Source: Flammeovirgaceae bacterium UBA5008 (lineage in GTDB: Bacteria; Bacteroidota; Bacteroidia; Cytophagales; Cyclobacteriaceae). Taken from it: a stretch of 40,715 nt of DNA. Under the pieces are notes generated by a model. The model was not told the origin of the DNA and did no database searches. It worked only from the letters and a program-made list of their open reading frames with translations. The position numbers and the translations under genes are program-made. The DNA lies in NCBI GenBank assembly GCA_002398365.1, contig DGYK01000031.1, positions 126,456 through 167,170 of the forward strand. Direction: 5' to 3'. Below, piece by piece: positions 1 through 9,227 of the stretch. How positions within the stretch are numbered: the first letter of the stretch is position 1; each line of letters starts with the position of its first letter.

Positions 1-373
1 CGGTCAGTCGCTGGTAAGTTTCCTTGGTTAATTTATCCAACAAGTCGGGCTCCGCGCGGTATGGTTTTTTCAAATCTTCCCGATAGGTATTCAATTCTTT
101 GATAAACTTAGCCGTTGTATCGAGGCCCAGGGCTTTCGCCTCAGCTACCTTCAGTTTAAAGTTGACAAACAAATCGAGGTATTCGTTGATTTTGGCTTCG
201 GTAAAATCATCCGGTTTATTTTGATGATTTTTCTGATACAGATAAATAAACTCGTCCGTATAGGTAGGCACTTTATTTACCGTAAAAACCGCCACGGGCT
301 TAGCGGATTTTTTTTCTTGTGCAAAACCAACCGTTGCCAGTAACGAAAATAAAAGGAGACACAGCTTTCGCAT
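1..373 (-). CDS. Periplasmic peptidylprolyl isomerase / SurA-like chaperone, 5' part
   Basis: Read from the reverse strand, an open frame begins with ATG at 373 and runs off the left edge (about 124 residues visible). Residues 1-19 form a signal peptide (MRKLCLLLFSLL..., cleavage after GFAQ). The next part, with VAVFTVNKVPTYTDEF followed by a helical region with LDLFVNFKLKVAEAKALGLD, matches the N-terminal chaperone segment of Bacteroidota SurA/PpiC proteins; the rotamase domain would lie outside the window. By family knowledge such proteins assist folding of outer-membrane proteins in the periplasm. A consensus -7 promoter box sits 20 bases upstream, so the gene is probably transcribed separately from the partner-switching genes behind it. 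The isomerase domain itself cannot be confirmed here. Confidence 0.75.
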   Translation of the reverse strand, partial: MRKLCLLLFSLLATVGFAQEKKSAKPVAVFTVNKVPTYTDEFIYLYQKNHQNKPDDFTEAKINEYLDLFVNFKLKVAEAKALGLDTTAKFIKELNTYREDLKKPYRAEPDLLDKLTKETYQRLT

Positions 374-392
374 GTACGATAAATTTAGGTCG

Positions 393-400
393 CAAAAATA
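393..400 (-). promoter_or_regulatory. Bacteroidota -7 promoter element for the SurA-like gene
   Basis: On the minus strand the octamer is TATTTTTG, a full match to the Bacteroidota -7 consensus TAnnTTTG. It lies 20 bases ahead of the ATG at 373, a normal distance. No clear -33 TTTG was found. Confidence 0.5.
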
Positions 401-440
401 AGGGTAAAAATCTAGAGATCGAACGCCCTTAGGGGGTCAT

Positions 441-851
441 TCAGATGGTTTTAGTCAGCCGGCACACATTCTTGCCGCCTTCGTGCAGGTACTCAATTTT
501 GTCCATAATGGACTTGACCAAACGTATGCCCAGGCCTCCTTTGCGCTTTTCGTGCACCAGATTGTCCAGCTTGGGTTCCTGAAACTGATTAATGTCAAAC
601 ATCGATCCATCGTCAATAATTTCGAAGATAAATTGGCCCTTTACGGGGATATGGATGTTTAACGCAATAAAGTGATCGGGATTGCAATGATGCGCATGAA
701 TCATCAGATTAGAGCACATCTCGTCTAGCGCCAGCACAATAGCCCCCAGCTCCAGATCAGACACTTCCTGTCCGTCCAGCGACTTGCGGATAAATTCCCG
801 CACGCCTTTTAAATTGTTCAGGCTACACCCGGTATTATAGTGATAGCTCAT
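441..851 (-). CDS. RsbW/SpoIIAB-like anti-sigma-type serine kinase (HATPase_c_2)
   Basis: 136 residues, a single GHKL ATPase fold. The N box has the ExxxN pattern at E44-N48 (LDEMCSNLM), a D-D-G motif lies at 80-82, and the G2 loop KGGLGIRLVKS lies near 104-114. Family knowledge: such proteins bind and phosphorylate a STAS partner and otherwise sequester a target, classically a sigma factor. The start codon lies inside the STAS gene, whose stop is at 835-837, giving a 17-base overlap, so the two are almost certainly co-translated and interacting. The order phosphatase, STAS, kinase gives a complete partner-switching set. No sigma factor gene is adjacent, so its output target is unknown. Confidence 0.85.
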   Translation of the reverse strand: MSYHYNTGCSLNNLKGVREFIRKSLDGQEVSDLELGAIVLALDEMCSNLMIHAHHCNPDHFIALNIHIPVKGQFIFEIIDDGSMFDINQFQEPKLDNLVHEKRKGGLGIRLVKSIMDKIEYLHEGGKNVCRLTKTI

Positions 852-1185
852 CGGCTAGTTTTTTCGCTTCTTGTTTATTTTCCCGAATGTTCAACAAATC
901 AGCCAATCCTAAAATGCTAAATGTGTTGAGCACACGCTCTTTCATGCCAAACAGCACGAAACTGATATTCTTGTCTCTTAATTCTTCGATATATGACATA
1001 AATACGCCCAAACCTGCGGATGAGATATATTCCAATGCCTGACAATCGACTAATATTTTTTTGTACCCTTCACCCACACTTTTGGCGATGGCCAAATCTA
1101 ACTCAATGGAAGAACTGGCATCAATTTCACCTACGATAGCGATGATGTCGGCTCCGTCTTCTTGTAGTCTTTTAATGTGAACCAT
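835..1185 (-). CDS. STAS-domain anti-sigma factor antagonist (RsbV/SpoIIAA-like)
   Basis: 116 residues, one STAS domain over the whole length. The phospho-acceptor loop reads LEYISSAGLGV at about 51-61; Ser56 aligns with the serine of the usual DSTG motif phosphorylated by RsbW-type kinases. The residue before it is Ser55 rather than the usual Asp. The gene follows the SpoIIE-type phosphatase after 36 bases and overlaps the RsbW-like kinase gene by 17 bases. Inferred cycle: the kinase phosphorylates Ser56, the membrane phosphatase removes the phosphate, and unphosphorylated STAS protein captures the kinase. It resembles cytosolic antagonists, not the STAS tail of sulfate transporters, because no transporter part is present. 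Confidence 0.87.
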   Translation of the reverse strand: MVHIKRLQEDGADIIAIVGEIDASSSIELDLAIAKSVGEGYKKILVDCQALEYISSAGLGVFMSYIEELRDKNISFVLFGMKERVLNTFSILGLADLLNIRENKQEAKKLADELSL

Positions 1186-1221
1186 GTAGTTGTAACGGTT
1201 AAGGTTTTTTAATGTTTATGC

Positions 1222-3312
1222 TTATCTGAATTTTACCGTCATAGACGTGTAATCATCATTAATATCTTCTGATCCTGAAAATTTATAAAGTGTACTAATT
1301 ACACTTTCTTCAATTTCTTTGGAACTTTTTTCCGCGTTATTTTGTAGCACCTCTGCCAACCTTTCGTTGCCAAATTCTTCTCCTTTATTGTTTTTGGCTT
1401 CGGTAATACCATCGGTGTACAACACCATCACATCCCCTGACTCATAGGTAAATTCATTATCCTCCACAAAATTGCGATAGTCTTGGCTGCGCACCATTCC
1501 TAATGCAGTGCCCTTGTCTTTCAGATACTCGGCTTTTTGTTTAGATGATTTGTATAACAACACAGGGCAGTGACCCGCCCGTGAGTAAAACACTTTTTTA
1601 CTATCGGTATTGATCACAAAATAAGTGGCCGAAATAAACGATCCGCGCTCTAAACAAAATACCAACGCCTTGTTTGCTTTGGCCATGAAATCGCGTGGGT
1701 TGGGCCCCAGTTGTGCCAGACTGTGAAAGATTCCCTTCATCTGCGACATGTGGAATGCCGCAGTAGTTCCTTTTCCCGACACATCGGCAATGATCAGCGC
1801 AATTTCATGATCGCTGATACGCAGTGTATCATAATAGTCACCACCTACTTCATCAGCTGAAGCTGAAAAAGCAGATATTTCAAAATCGGCATGTTGCTCA
1901 AGGCGTGCGGGTAGCAAGCTTTGCTGCACCGTCTTCGCAATTTTAAGTTCTTCTTTATAACGCGCGTTTTGAAAGGCTTCTTCCATCAACCGGAAATTCT
2001 CAATCGAGATACCGGCCTGATTCGCGAAAGCAGAAACAATACGCGTCATCTCTTTATTGAAGCCTTCCGGCAATTCTTTCAGCAGGGCCAACGTGCCGAT
2101 GGTCTCATCTTTTACCTTGATGGGAAACGCAAGCAATGAACGGAAGCGAGTGCTCTTTAGCGAGCTGAGATGCTTCGATAGATTTTTCGTTTTATCGCTA
2201 CTTTGGTCGAGTGCGCCTTTGATTTTATTTTTTTCGAGATGCGCGTGGATCTCTTTGGTTTCTTTTTCGGTGATCTGGTAGGTAAACAATCGCTGTTCGT
2301 TCGCAGCACCTTTGATCTCTAGCCAGGCGGCATCCGCAAAAACAGAACTCACCGAACTTTCCAATAAAATATTATAAACACTTTCTTCGCTTTGTTCGGT
2401 TTGAATGGATTGACTGATGCGTTGAAAGTTGACTACCTCTTCCAACTTTTGCTCAAACACAGAAGAGGTTGGCAAATTGAAAAGCACCACCAAAAACGAG
2501 AACGACATATACGTAAGCACAAAGGCAAGCAACGCAATGTTGAAGACATGACTTTGGAAATTCACAAACGCACCGGACTGTTGCGTGATTTGGTCTGACC
2601 AGATCGTAACTGAATACAGAAAATAAACGAGGTAGAAAATAGACAACAGGAGCAAAAGCAAACTGGTCCACTTTTGCTTAAAGTTGAGATAGGCCACCCA
2701 GCGCATATTGGCCGAAAGCACCAATCCCAACAAACTGGTTAGTACAATCGCGATGGTAGAGATTGCTTCCGACAAAACAACATGTATGCTGTCGTACAGC
2801 AGAATGCCCAAGAGCAGAAACTCGAATACCAGCCACGCGCGAATTAACCACTTTGATTTTTGGTATAAGATCAGGCGTTTCCAGCAGGTGAAAGCGGCCA
2901 GCAAAAAGTTGATGAAAAGCGCGAGGTTGATCTGATAGACGAAGTCAATAAACAGAACATTGGTAGACAACTTGGTGCTTCCCAAAAGAAAAAGAACCAA
3001 TCGCACTGCCAACGAAATCACCGTGGCGATTAATCCCGTAGCGAACACTTTCCACAACAGGTCTGTAAAGTTTAGTCCCTCATCGCGTTCAATTCGAAAT
3101 TTGTAGTAGTAAAAAAGAGAAACCACATACAAATCGAGCATGACGCGCGGCAGCCACACCGGTACATCGGGCGGGAGCGCCTTCAGATCGCTGAAAAGAA
3201 CCGTGATGTCAGCAAATACCAAGATTACCCAGCTAATGGCTGCGCATAGCGAAGTCAGACGGATAATAGCTTTGGTTTTGAACATAGTAGCCAGCAAAAA
3301 ACCAATCGGCAT
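1222..3312 (-). CDS. Membrane-anchored GAF-SpoIIE serine phosphatase (RsbU-like)
   Basis: 696 residues. Residues about 15-290 hold a series of hydrophobic segments (7-8 predicted membrane helices). A GAF-like domain follows at about 300-445, with SRFRSLLAFPIKV-type strand patterns and ISIENFRLMEEA at its end. The C-terminal PPM/SpoIIE phosphatase occupies about 470-696, with metal-binding acidic motifs ADEVGGDYYD, IIADVSGKGTTAAF and LYTDGITEAKN. Family role: dephosphorylation of a STAS antagonist in response to a signal, here sensed in the membrane or by GAF. It is followed by the STAS and kinase genes in the same direction. The frame opens at MPIGF; a second Met ten codons in (MFKTKAIIRL) is a plausible true start, as neither has a good ribosome binding site. 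Confidence 0.88.
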   Translation of the reverse strand: MPIGFLLATMFKTKAIIRLTSLCAAISWVILVFADITVLFSDLKALPPDVPVWLPRVMLDLYVVSLFYYYKFRIERDEGLNFTDLLWKVFATGLIATVISLAVRLVLFLLGSTKLSTNVLFIDFVYQINLALFINFLLAAFTCWKRLILYQKSKWLIRAWLVFEFLLLGILLYDSIHVVLSEAISTIAIVLTSLLGLVLSANMRWVAYLNFKQKWTSLLLLLLSIFYLVYFLYSVTIWSDQITQQSGAFVNFQSHVFNIALLAFVLTYMSFSFLVVLFNLPTSSVFEQKLEEVVNFQRISQSIQTEQSEESVYNILLESSVSSVFADAAWLEIKGAANEQRLFTYQITEKETKEIHAHLEKNKIKGALDQSSDKTKNLSKHLSSLKSTRFRSLLAFPIKVKDETIGTLALLKELPEGFNKEMTRIVSAFANQAGISIENFRLMEEAFQNARYKEELKIAKTVQQSLLPARLEQHADFEISAFSASADEVGGDYYDTLRISDHEIALIIADVSGKGTTAAFHMSQMKGIFHSLAQLGPNPRDFMAKANKALVFCLERGSFISATYFVINTDSKKVFYSRAGHCPVLLYKSSKQKAEYLKDKGTALGMVRSQDYRNFVEDNEFTYESGDVMVLYTDGITEAKNNKGEEFGNERLAEVLQNNAEKSSKEIEESVISTLYKFSGSEDINDDYTSMTVKFR

Positions 3313-3367
3313 ACGATTGGCTTTGCAATAATAATTATAAATAAGCTACGAATAATGGCCTGCCAGC

Positions 3368-4840
3368 TTACTTTCTGCTATAATTAGGCGCTTCGCGGGT
3401 AATACTAACATCGTGTGGATGACTTTCGTGAACACCGGCTGCGGTAATTTTTACAAACTTGGCTGTTTTTAATTTCTCAATGTTCTTGGCTCCGCAGTAG
3501 CCCATACCTGCTTTAAGACCTCCCACCAATTGATACAGGATTTCGGCTACCGAGCCTTTAAATGGCACGCGTCCGGAAATGCCTTCGGGAACTAATTTCT
3601 TGATATCGTCCTCCACATCCTGAAAATAGCGGTCTTTCGATCCATCTTCCATTGCTTCGAGCGAGCCCATGCCCCGATAAGATTTAAATCTTCTGCCTTC
3701 GTAGATGATCAATTCACCGGGCGCTTCCTCGGTTCCGGCCAGCAACGATCCGATCATCACACTGTCAGCACCGGCTGCCAATGCCTTCACGATATCACCA
3801 GAGAAACGAATACCTCCATCGGCAATGGCTTTTACACCCGATCCTTTCAGCGCTTTCGCGGATTCGTAAACGGCTGACAATTGAGGAAGACCAATACCCG
3901 CTACGATACGTGTGGTACAAATACTACCAGGACCAACACCCACTTTCACTGCGTCTACGCCTATTTTGGCCAACGCACGAGCGGCTTCACCTGTGGCGAT
4001 ATTTCCGACAATCAATTCCAGTGATGGATACTTCTTCTTCACTTTCTTTGCGGCTTCCATCACACCTTTGGAGTGGCCGTGCGCTGTATCGATACTAATC
4101 ACATCTACTCCGGCATTTTTCAATGCTTCGATGCGATCCAAAATGTCTGGTGTAACACCAACCGCTGCACCCACACGCAATCTTCCAAAGCTGTCTTTGC
4201 AAGCGTTGGGTTTGTTTTTCTTTTTCAGGATGTCTTTGTAGGTAACAAGTCCTGTGAGTTTGCCTTTTTTATTGACGATCGGCAGTTTTTCAATTTTATA
4301 ATTCTGCAAAAGAAGTTCGGCTTTCTCTAATGTGATTCCCTCGGGTGCTGTGATCAGATTTTCTTTTGTCATGATCTGCTCGATGGGCGTAGCCATGTTC
4401 TTTTGAAAGCGCAAATCGCGGTTGGTGATGATGCCAACCAGTTTTCCGTTATCATCTATCACAGGAATACCTCCAATCTTGAATTCACGCATTATTTTCT
4501 CCGCATCTCGTACGGTAGAACTAATGTGTAGCGTCACCGGGTCGAGAATCATACCGCTTTGGGAGCGTTTCACCTTGCGCACCTGATCGGCTTGCGCCTC
4601 AATGGACATGTTTTTATGAATAAAGCCCAGTCCACCTTCCAATGCCATGCTGATGGCCAGTTCGGCTTCCGTTACCGTATCCATCGCAGCGGAAATGATA
4701 GGAATATTCAGCTTGATATTCTTGGTTAAATAACCGCTCGGGTCGGTTTCGCGGGGAAGTACATCGCTGTAAGCTGGAACTAAGAGCACATCATCATAGG
4801 TGAGTGCTTCGAACAAAAATTTGGAAGAATCGAGCGCCAT
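3368..4840 (-). CDS. guaB: IMP dehydrogenase
   Basis: 490 residues, normal length for bacterial IMPDH. It converts IMP to XMP with NAD+, the first committed step of GMP synthesis, in the cytoplasm. The TIM barrel starts with FEALTYDDVLLVPAYSDVLP. Two CBS domains interrupt it at about 95-210 (GGIPVIDDNGKLVGIITNRD and KLPIVNKKGKLTGLVTYKD). The catalytic loop GPGSICTTR places the nucleophile at Cys308. The phosphate-binding GGIRFSGDIVKALAAGA and the flap region SYRGMGSLEAM are intact. A consensus -7 box lies 33 bases upstream. The phosphatase gene follows after 55 bases in the same direction, so read-through is possible but not shown. Confidence 0.97.
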   Translation of the reverse strand: MALDSSKFLFEALTYDDVLLVPAYSDVLPRETDPSGYLTKNIKLNIPIISAAMDTVTEAELAISMALEGGLGFIHKNMSIEAQADQVRKVKRSQSGMILDPVTLHISSTVRDAEKIMREFKIGGIPVIDDNGKLVGIITNRDLRFQKNMATPIEQIMTKENLITAPEGITLEKAELLLQNYKIEKLPIVNKKGKLTGLVTYKDILKKKNKPNACKDSFGRLRVGAAVGVTPDILDRIEALKNAGVDVISIDTAHGHSKGVMEAAKKVKKKYPSLELIVGNIATGEAARALAKIGVDAVKVGVGPGSICTTRIVAGIGLPQLSAVYESAKALKGSGVKAIADGGIRFSGDIVKALAAGADSVMIGSLLAGTEEAPGELIIYEGRRFKSYRGMGSLEAMEDGSKDRYFQDVEDDIKKLVPEGISGRVPFKGSVAEILYQLVGGLKAGMGYCGAKNIEKLKTAKFVKITAAGVHESHPHDVSITREAPNYSRK

Positions 4841-4872
4841 GGCAAATAATTTACGAGTGATTATTTGCGGGG

Positions 4873-4880
4873 CAAAAGTA
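4873..4880 (-). promoter_or_regulatory. Bacteroidota -7 promoter element for guaB
   Basis: The minus strand reads TACTTTTG, an exact TAnnTTTG match, inside the context TACTTTTGCCCC. It precedes the guaB ATG by 33 bases, giving a short leader of about 25 bases. No convincing -33 TTTG was seen. Confidence 0.55.
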
Positions 4881-5032
4881 AAGGGTTGAGCCGTAAGAAA
4901 CTAATTTTATTTTGCTTCAAATTCTGCCATTCTTCCTGCATCGGTTTGCATTCCTCACAAAAGCACTCAAAGTATTCGAATTAAAAGTTAATTTAGTTTG
5001 GAAACGCCTTCATTCTTTAAAGGTTAACTATC

Positions 5033-7441
5033 ATGAAAAAACTTCTCTTCATTTTATTGTTGGCGACATCATCGTTAGTAGCACAGACTAAAAATGAACT
5101 TTCGGTAGCTGGCCTTCAACATCCGGTCGAAATCATTCGTGATGAGTTTGGAGTGAACCACATTTATGCAAAGAATGAACACGACTTGTTTTTCGCACAA
5201 GGCTATTGTGCTGCCAAAGACAGACTCTTTCAATTTGAGATGTGGCGCAGGCAAGCCACCGGAACCATGGCGGAGTTATTAGGAGCAAAAGAACTGCTGC
5301 GCGATCAAGGCGCTCGCTTGTTTCGCTTTCGCGGTGACTTGAAAAAAGAATTAAGTCATTATCATCCAAACGGGGCAGCCATTATTCAGGCGTTTACCGA
5401 TGGAGTTAACAGTTACATATCAGCTACGGAGACGAACCCGGAATTATTACCAATCGAATTTAAATTGCTCAAAACAAAACCACAGCGCTGGACCACTGAT
5501 ATAGTTATTTCCAGACATCAGGGGTTGCTGGGAAACATTGGCGAAGAAATTCAATTTGGCAGATGGGTAGCTGCGATGGGCGAGGAAAAAGTGAAAGAGC
5601 TCGTTGTATTTGAGCCGGGTAATCCCAATTTGAAATTAGATCCTGTCATCGATGCGAAGTCATTAAGCAAGCCTGTTACAGAATTATACGATGCCTTTCG
5701 CAAGCCGCTTGTATTCAGTCCCGCGGATATTTTCATTTCAGCTAATTTAAATTGGAACGAATATGAAAGTTTAGCTTCCGCAGATGAGGAAGCCTACCGC
5801 CATTTGATGGCCACTGAACGAGCCACTATTGGAAGTAACAACTGGATTGTGAGTCCATCTCTTTCTAAAAGTGGACTTCCTTTGTTAGCCAACGATCCTC
5901 ATCGTGCGATTGCAGCACCATCATTGCGCTACATGGTTCATTTGAATGCACCCGGTTGGAACGTGATCGGTGGAGGCGAGCCTACTATTCCGGGAGTTTC
6001 TATTGGGCACAATGAGTATGGTGCGTGGGGTCTCACCATTTTTGATATCGATGCCGAAGATTTGTACGTGTATCAGTTAAATCCGCAAAATCAAAACCAA
6101 TACAAATATCAAGGCAAGTGGGAAGATATGCGAATAATCAAAGACACGATTCGTGTAAAAGATGGTGCTCCCGTTTATGTAGAGCACCGCTACACACGCC
6201 ACGGCCCGGTGACGTACTTCGACAAAGAAAATAATACAGCTTACGCCATGCGCTGTGGTTGGATGGAGATTGGTAGTGCACCGTATCTTTCCAGTTTGCG
6301 AATGGATCAGGCTACTACTTGGCAGGAGTTTAGAAAAGCGTGCTCGTATAATCACATTCCTGGAGAGAATATGATCTGGGCCGATAAAAAAGGAAACATT
6401 GGGTGGCAAGCTGCGGGCGTAGCACCTATTCGAAAAAATTGGGATGGACTTCTTCCGGTGCCGGGAGATGGTCGCTACGAGTGGAGCGGATATTTACCGA
6501 TTCAATCGTTGCCTTCGGTATACAATCCATCGAAGGGTTTTTGGGCTACGGCTAATGAGAATTTGATTCCCAACAACTATCCTCATCGCGATGCGGTAGG
6601 ATGGACGTGGGCGGATTCCTATCGTGGTGATCGCATTCGTGAAGTGCTGGGCTCCGGCAAAAAATTTGAGTTGAAAGACATGATGCAACTGCAATTTGAT
6701 TATGTGTCTATTCCGGCTCGTACACTCGTGCCGATGCTCAAAAATCTTTCTGCCACATCGCCACAAGCAGAACAAGCGCGACAGCTTTTATTGAAATGGA
6801 ATTTTGAAATGAGTGCTAATTCTACCGAGGCTGGAATTTATGCGGCTTGGGAGAAGCGCATCACCGAAGATATTCTTGGTTTAGCGGTGCCGGAGCAAAT
6901 GAAAAGTTCAGTGAAGTATATTCCGCTGGCGCGAATCATAGAGTGGATTCAACAGGCAAATCCTGTTTTCGGCAGCAATGGTTCAGCGGGACAAGATCAG
7001 TTTTTACGATCAACGTTGGAGAAAGCAATTCAGGATTTGAATGTGAAATTGGGTGATGACATGACCAAATGGAACTACGGACAAAACGCTTATCACCACG
7101 TGCTAATCAAACATCCATTGAGCAATGCGGTGAATCCGGAGATTCGAAAAAAACTCGAAGTAGGACCACTACCTCGCGGTGGAAACGGATCGACACCGGG
7201 CATGACAACTAACAGCGACAATCAGACATCGGGCGCAAGTTTTCGCATAGCTGTGGATTTGGCTGATTGGGATCAAGCCATGTTTACCAATACACCCGGC
7301 CAAAGTGGTGATGTGAACAGTCCATTCTATAAAAATCTATTTGAACTTTGGGCTACCGATCAACACTTCCCGGTTTACTTTTCGCGAAGCAAAATCGAAA
7401 AGGCAATGAGCGAAAAATGGATTTTAAAACCCGCTCGTTAG
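5033..7441 (+). CDS. Penicillin acylase family hydrolase (peptidase S45), exported
   Basis: 802 residues, the usual length for an Ntn-hydrolase of the S45 family. An N-terminal signal peptide (MKKLLFILLLATSSLVAQ) sends it to the periplasm. The alpha part begins with PVEIIRDEFGVNHIYAKNEHD and the expected AQGYCAAKDRLFQFEMWRR. The autoprocessing site and nucleophile lie at TIGSNNWIV, where Ser268 would become the N-terminal catalytic residue; LLANDPHR and GHNEYGAWGLT follow as in relatives. Family members cleave amides, including beta-lactam side chains and N-acyl homoserine lactones; the real substrate cannot be read from sequence. It is divergent from guaB; a 7-of-8 match to the -7 box (TTAGTTTG) lies at 4993-5000. 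Its 3' end overlaps the convergent VTT gene by 18 bases. Confidence 0.92.
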   Translation: MKKLLFILLLATSSLVAQTKNELSVAGLQHPVEIIRDEFGVNHIYAKNEHDLFFAQGYCAAKDRLFQFEMWRRQATGTMAELLGAKELLRDQGARLFRFRGDLKKELSHYHPNGAAIIQAFTDGVNSYISATETNPELLPIEFKLLKTKPQRWTTDIVISRHQGLLGNIGEEIQFGRWVAAMGEEKVKELVVFEPGNPNLKLDPVIDAKSLSKPVTELYDAFRKPLVFSPADIFISANLNWNEYESLASADEEAYRHLMATERATIGSNNWIVSPSLSKSGLPLLANDPHRAIAAPSLRYMVHLNAPGWNVIGGGEPTIPGVSIGHNEYGAWGLTIFDIDAEDLYVYQLNPQNQNQYKYQGKWEDMRIIKDTIRVKDGAPVYVEHRYTRHGPVTYFDKENNTAYAMRCGWMEIGSAPYLSSLRMDQATTWQEFRKACSYNHIPGENMIWADKKGNIGWQAAGVAPIRKNWDGLLPVPGDGRYEWSGYLPIQSLPSVYNPSKGFWATANENLIPNNYPHRDAVGWTWADSYRGDRIREVLGSGKKFELKDMMQLQFDYVSIPARTLVPMLKNLSATSPQAEQARQLLLKWNFEMSANSTEAGIYAAWEKRITEDILGLAVPEQMKSSVKYIPLARIIEWIQQANPVFGSNGSAGQDQFLRSTLEKAIQDLNVKLGDDMTKWNYGQNAYHHVLIKHPLSNAVNPEIRKKLEVGPLPRGGNGSTPGMTTNSDNQTSGASFRIAVDLADWDQAMFTNTPGQSGDVNSPFYKNLFELWATDQHFPVYFSRSKIEKAMSEKWILKPAR

Positions 7442-8041
7442 ATCTTTAAACAAGTCGGGTGCGTACCACACTACAGCTCCGTATCCTGCAAAACGTATGA
7501 CGCGTGTAATGCAAATCAGCAGGAAGTATTTGAAGTTTAAATTTACTGAGCCGGCCAGCATACAAGTAGCAGAGAAGGGAACCGGAGTAACCGCACCCAC
7601 AAAAACGAGGTAGCCGCCATAGGTTTTTAATTTGCCTTCGTATTGTTTCAAATATTTTTCACGAATGCGCTCTTGATAAAATTTTGTTTTGGAAAATACT
7701 TTGCCAATGTAGTATCCTAAAATTCCAGCCGCATACGAAATCAGCGTGAGGATAGTAAGGTTAATGACGAAGCCACTTAAATCGATGTTATCCAAAATCC
7801 AAATCATCATAAAGATTTCAGGCGGCAGGATGCCGAAAACAATTTCAGAAATTGTATAGATCCCATATAAAATACCCGGATTGGCCCGAATCGTATCAAT
7901 GTGCTCTTTGAAGTTTTGCTGAATATAGCCTTCTAATAAAACAAATACGACAATGATAACGGCAAACCATGCCAACCCCTTGAATAGATTCCGGAAGAGA
8001 AAACTCGACCGTGTTTCTTCTTTTTCTTCTGTTTGCTTCAT
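7424..8041 (-). CDS. VTT-domain (SNARE-associated, DedA-like) membrane protein
   Basis: 205 residues with about five hydrophobic segments: 22-42, 56-82, 92-115, 143-163 and 170-195. The pattern FGILPPEIFMM near 70, the reentrant-loop-like Gly/Pro segment GAVTPVPFSATCMLAGS near 154-170, and the C-terminal RVIRFAGYGAVVWY agree with the VTT/SNARE-associated family; relatives are implicated in lipid scrambling and membrane homeostasis. The start is one base after the stop of the GNAT-like gene, so the two are co-transcribed. The 3' end overlaps the convergent penicillin-acylase gene by 18 bases. Substrate is unknown. Confidence 0.8.
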   Translation of the reverse strand: MKQTEEKEETRSSFLFRNLFKGLAWFAVIIVVFVLLEGYIQQNFKEHIDTIRANPGILYGIYTISEIVFGILPPEIFMMIWILDNIDLSGFVINLTILTLISYAAGILGYYIGKVFSKTKFYQERIREKYLKQYEGKLKTYGGYLVFVGAVTPVPFSATCMLAGSVNLNFKYFLLICITRVIRFAGYGAVVWYAPDLFKDLTSGF

Positions 8042-8042
8042 A

Positions 8043-9212
8043 CTAGTTTAAAATCGGATGCCGTTTGAAAGGCTTTGTTTCATCAAATAGTTTGCGATAG
8101 GTGATATGGGTTTTTGAAACAAAGCCGCCCACCTGTTCCACCACATTAATCATTTTTGGGTTGAAATCGCCAATCCAATTCATTTCATAATCTACGTATC
8201 GCTTATAAATTTCTTGCCATAACTTTCTTGCTGCTGAAATCATCGCTCCATCCGCTCCTTTGCCCTGATGTTCGGGCACTACACCAAACAAAATACCAAA
8301 TGCCTTGGTGTTGAGTTTGCGCCATTGATACCAAACGAAAACCAACTTGCCGTACCAGTTTAAATTTCCATTTAAATGTTTAAAAATCTGATTGATTTCC
8401 GGCAGCGACAAGAAAAACGAAATTGGCTCGCCCTTATAGAAACCGAAGAAGAGCAATTTCTCATCTAAGATCGGTTTCATCTGTTTTACGATTAACGCAG
8501 CTTGCTGCGAGGTGATCTCCGGGTTTTCTGCGCGATTGGCCCACGCCTTATTGTAAACAGTTCGCAGATATTCACCAAGATGTTTAACTTCATCTTTACG
8601 CAAATGTCTGAACTCATATCCTTCTTCTTGTGCAATCAGTTCTGCTTTGCGAGCCAACTTTGGTGAAAGTGGGTCCTGAATTTTGCGCGCAAAAGTAAAT
8701 TGATTGAAATAAGTTTTGAAGCCGTACTCTTCAAAGAAAGTTTTGTAGAAGGGAGGATTATAGTTGCACTGATAATTTGGTTCGCGATCAAATCCATCCA
8801 CCAGCAAACCCCACCAGCGATCGCGGCTGCCGAAGTTAATGGGACCGTCCATCGCTTGCATACCTTTTTGTTGCAACCACTTTTTACATTGATCAAACAA
8901 CAGAAAGGCCGCTTCTTTATTTTCGATGCATTCAAAAAATCCCATTCCACCGGTGGGTTGTTCGTTGCCTTTATTCACCGTTTTTTGATCGATGAATGCT
9001 GCCACTCTTCCAATGGTCGTTCCTTTTTCATCTTTCAAAATCCATCGAATTACTTCTCCGTGACGAAAAGTTTTGTTTTTCTCCGGATCAAAAACATTTT
9101 CGATATCTTTATCCAACGGACGAATCCAGCGCGGAGAATTTTTATAAAGCCGAATGGGCAAATGCAAAAATTCTTTTTTATCGGAGGGGCTTACAACTTC
9201 GTGCAGGGTCAT
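8043..9212 (-). CDS. GNAT-fold conserved protein (YghO-like), function unknown
   Basis: 389 residues, soluble, without a signal peptide. The N-terminal part contains PIRLYKNSPRWIRPLDKD and GRVAAFIDQ, and the middle shows GPINFGSRDRWWGLLVDGFD and NYNPPFYKTFFEEYGF. This is the pattern of a large family of N-acetyltransferase-like proteins related to E. coli YghO. A GNAT-like acetyl-CoA binding stretch may be GVVPEHQGKGADGAMI near residue 312, with QGKGADG resembling the Q/RxxGxG/A motif. It lies between the histidine kinase (15 bases upstream) and the VTT gene (1 base downstream), so the three probably form an operon. Enzymatic activity is inferred from fold only. Confidence 0.7.
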   Translation of the reverse strand: MTLHEVVSPSDKKEFLHLPIRLYKNSPRWIRPLDKDIENVFDPEKNKTFRHGEVIRWILKDEKGTTIGRVAAFIDQKTVNKGNEQPTGGMGFFECIENKEAAFLLFDQCKKWLQQKGMQAMDGPINFGSRDRWWGLLVDGFDREPNYQCNYNPPFYKTFFEEYGFKTYFNQFTFARKIQDPLSPKLARKAELIAQEEGYEFRHLRKDEVKHLGEYLRTVYNKAWANRAENPEITSQQAALIVKQMKPILDEKLLFFGFYKGEPISFFLSLPEINQIFKHLNGNLNWYGKLVFVWYQWRKLNTKAFGILFGVVPEHQGKGADGAMISAARKLWQEIYKRYVDYEMNWIGDFNPKMINVVEQVGGFVSKTHITYRKLFDETKPFKRHPILN

Positions 9213-9227
9213 GAAACAAAGTGATAA

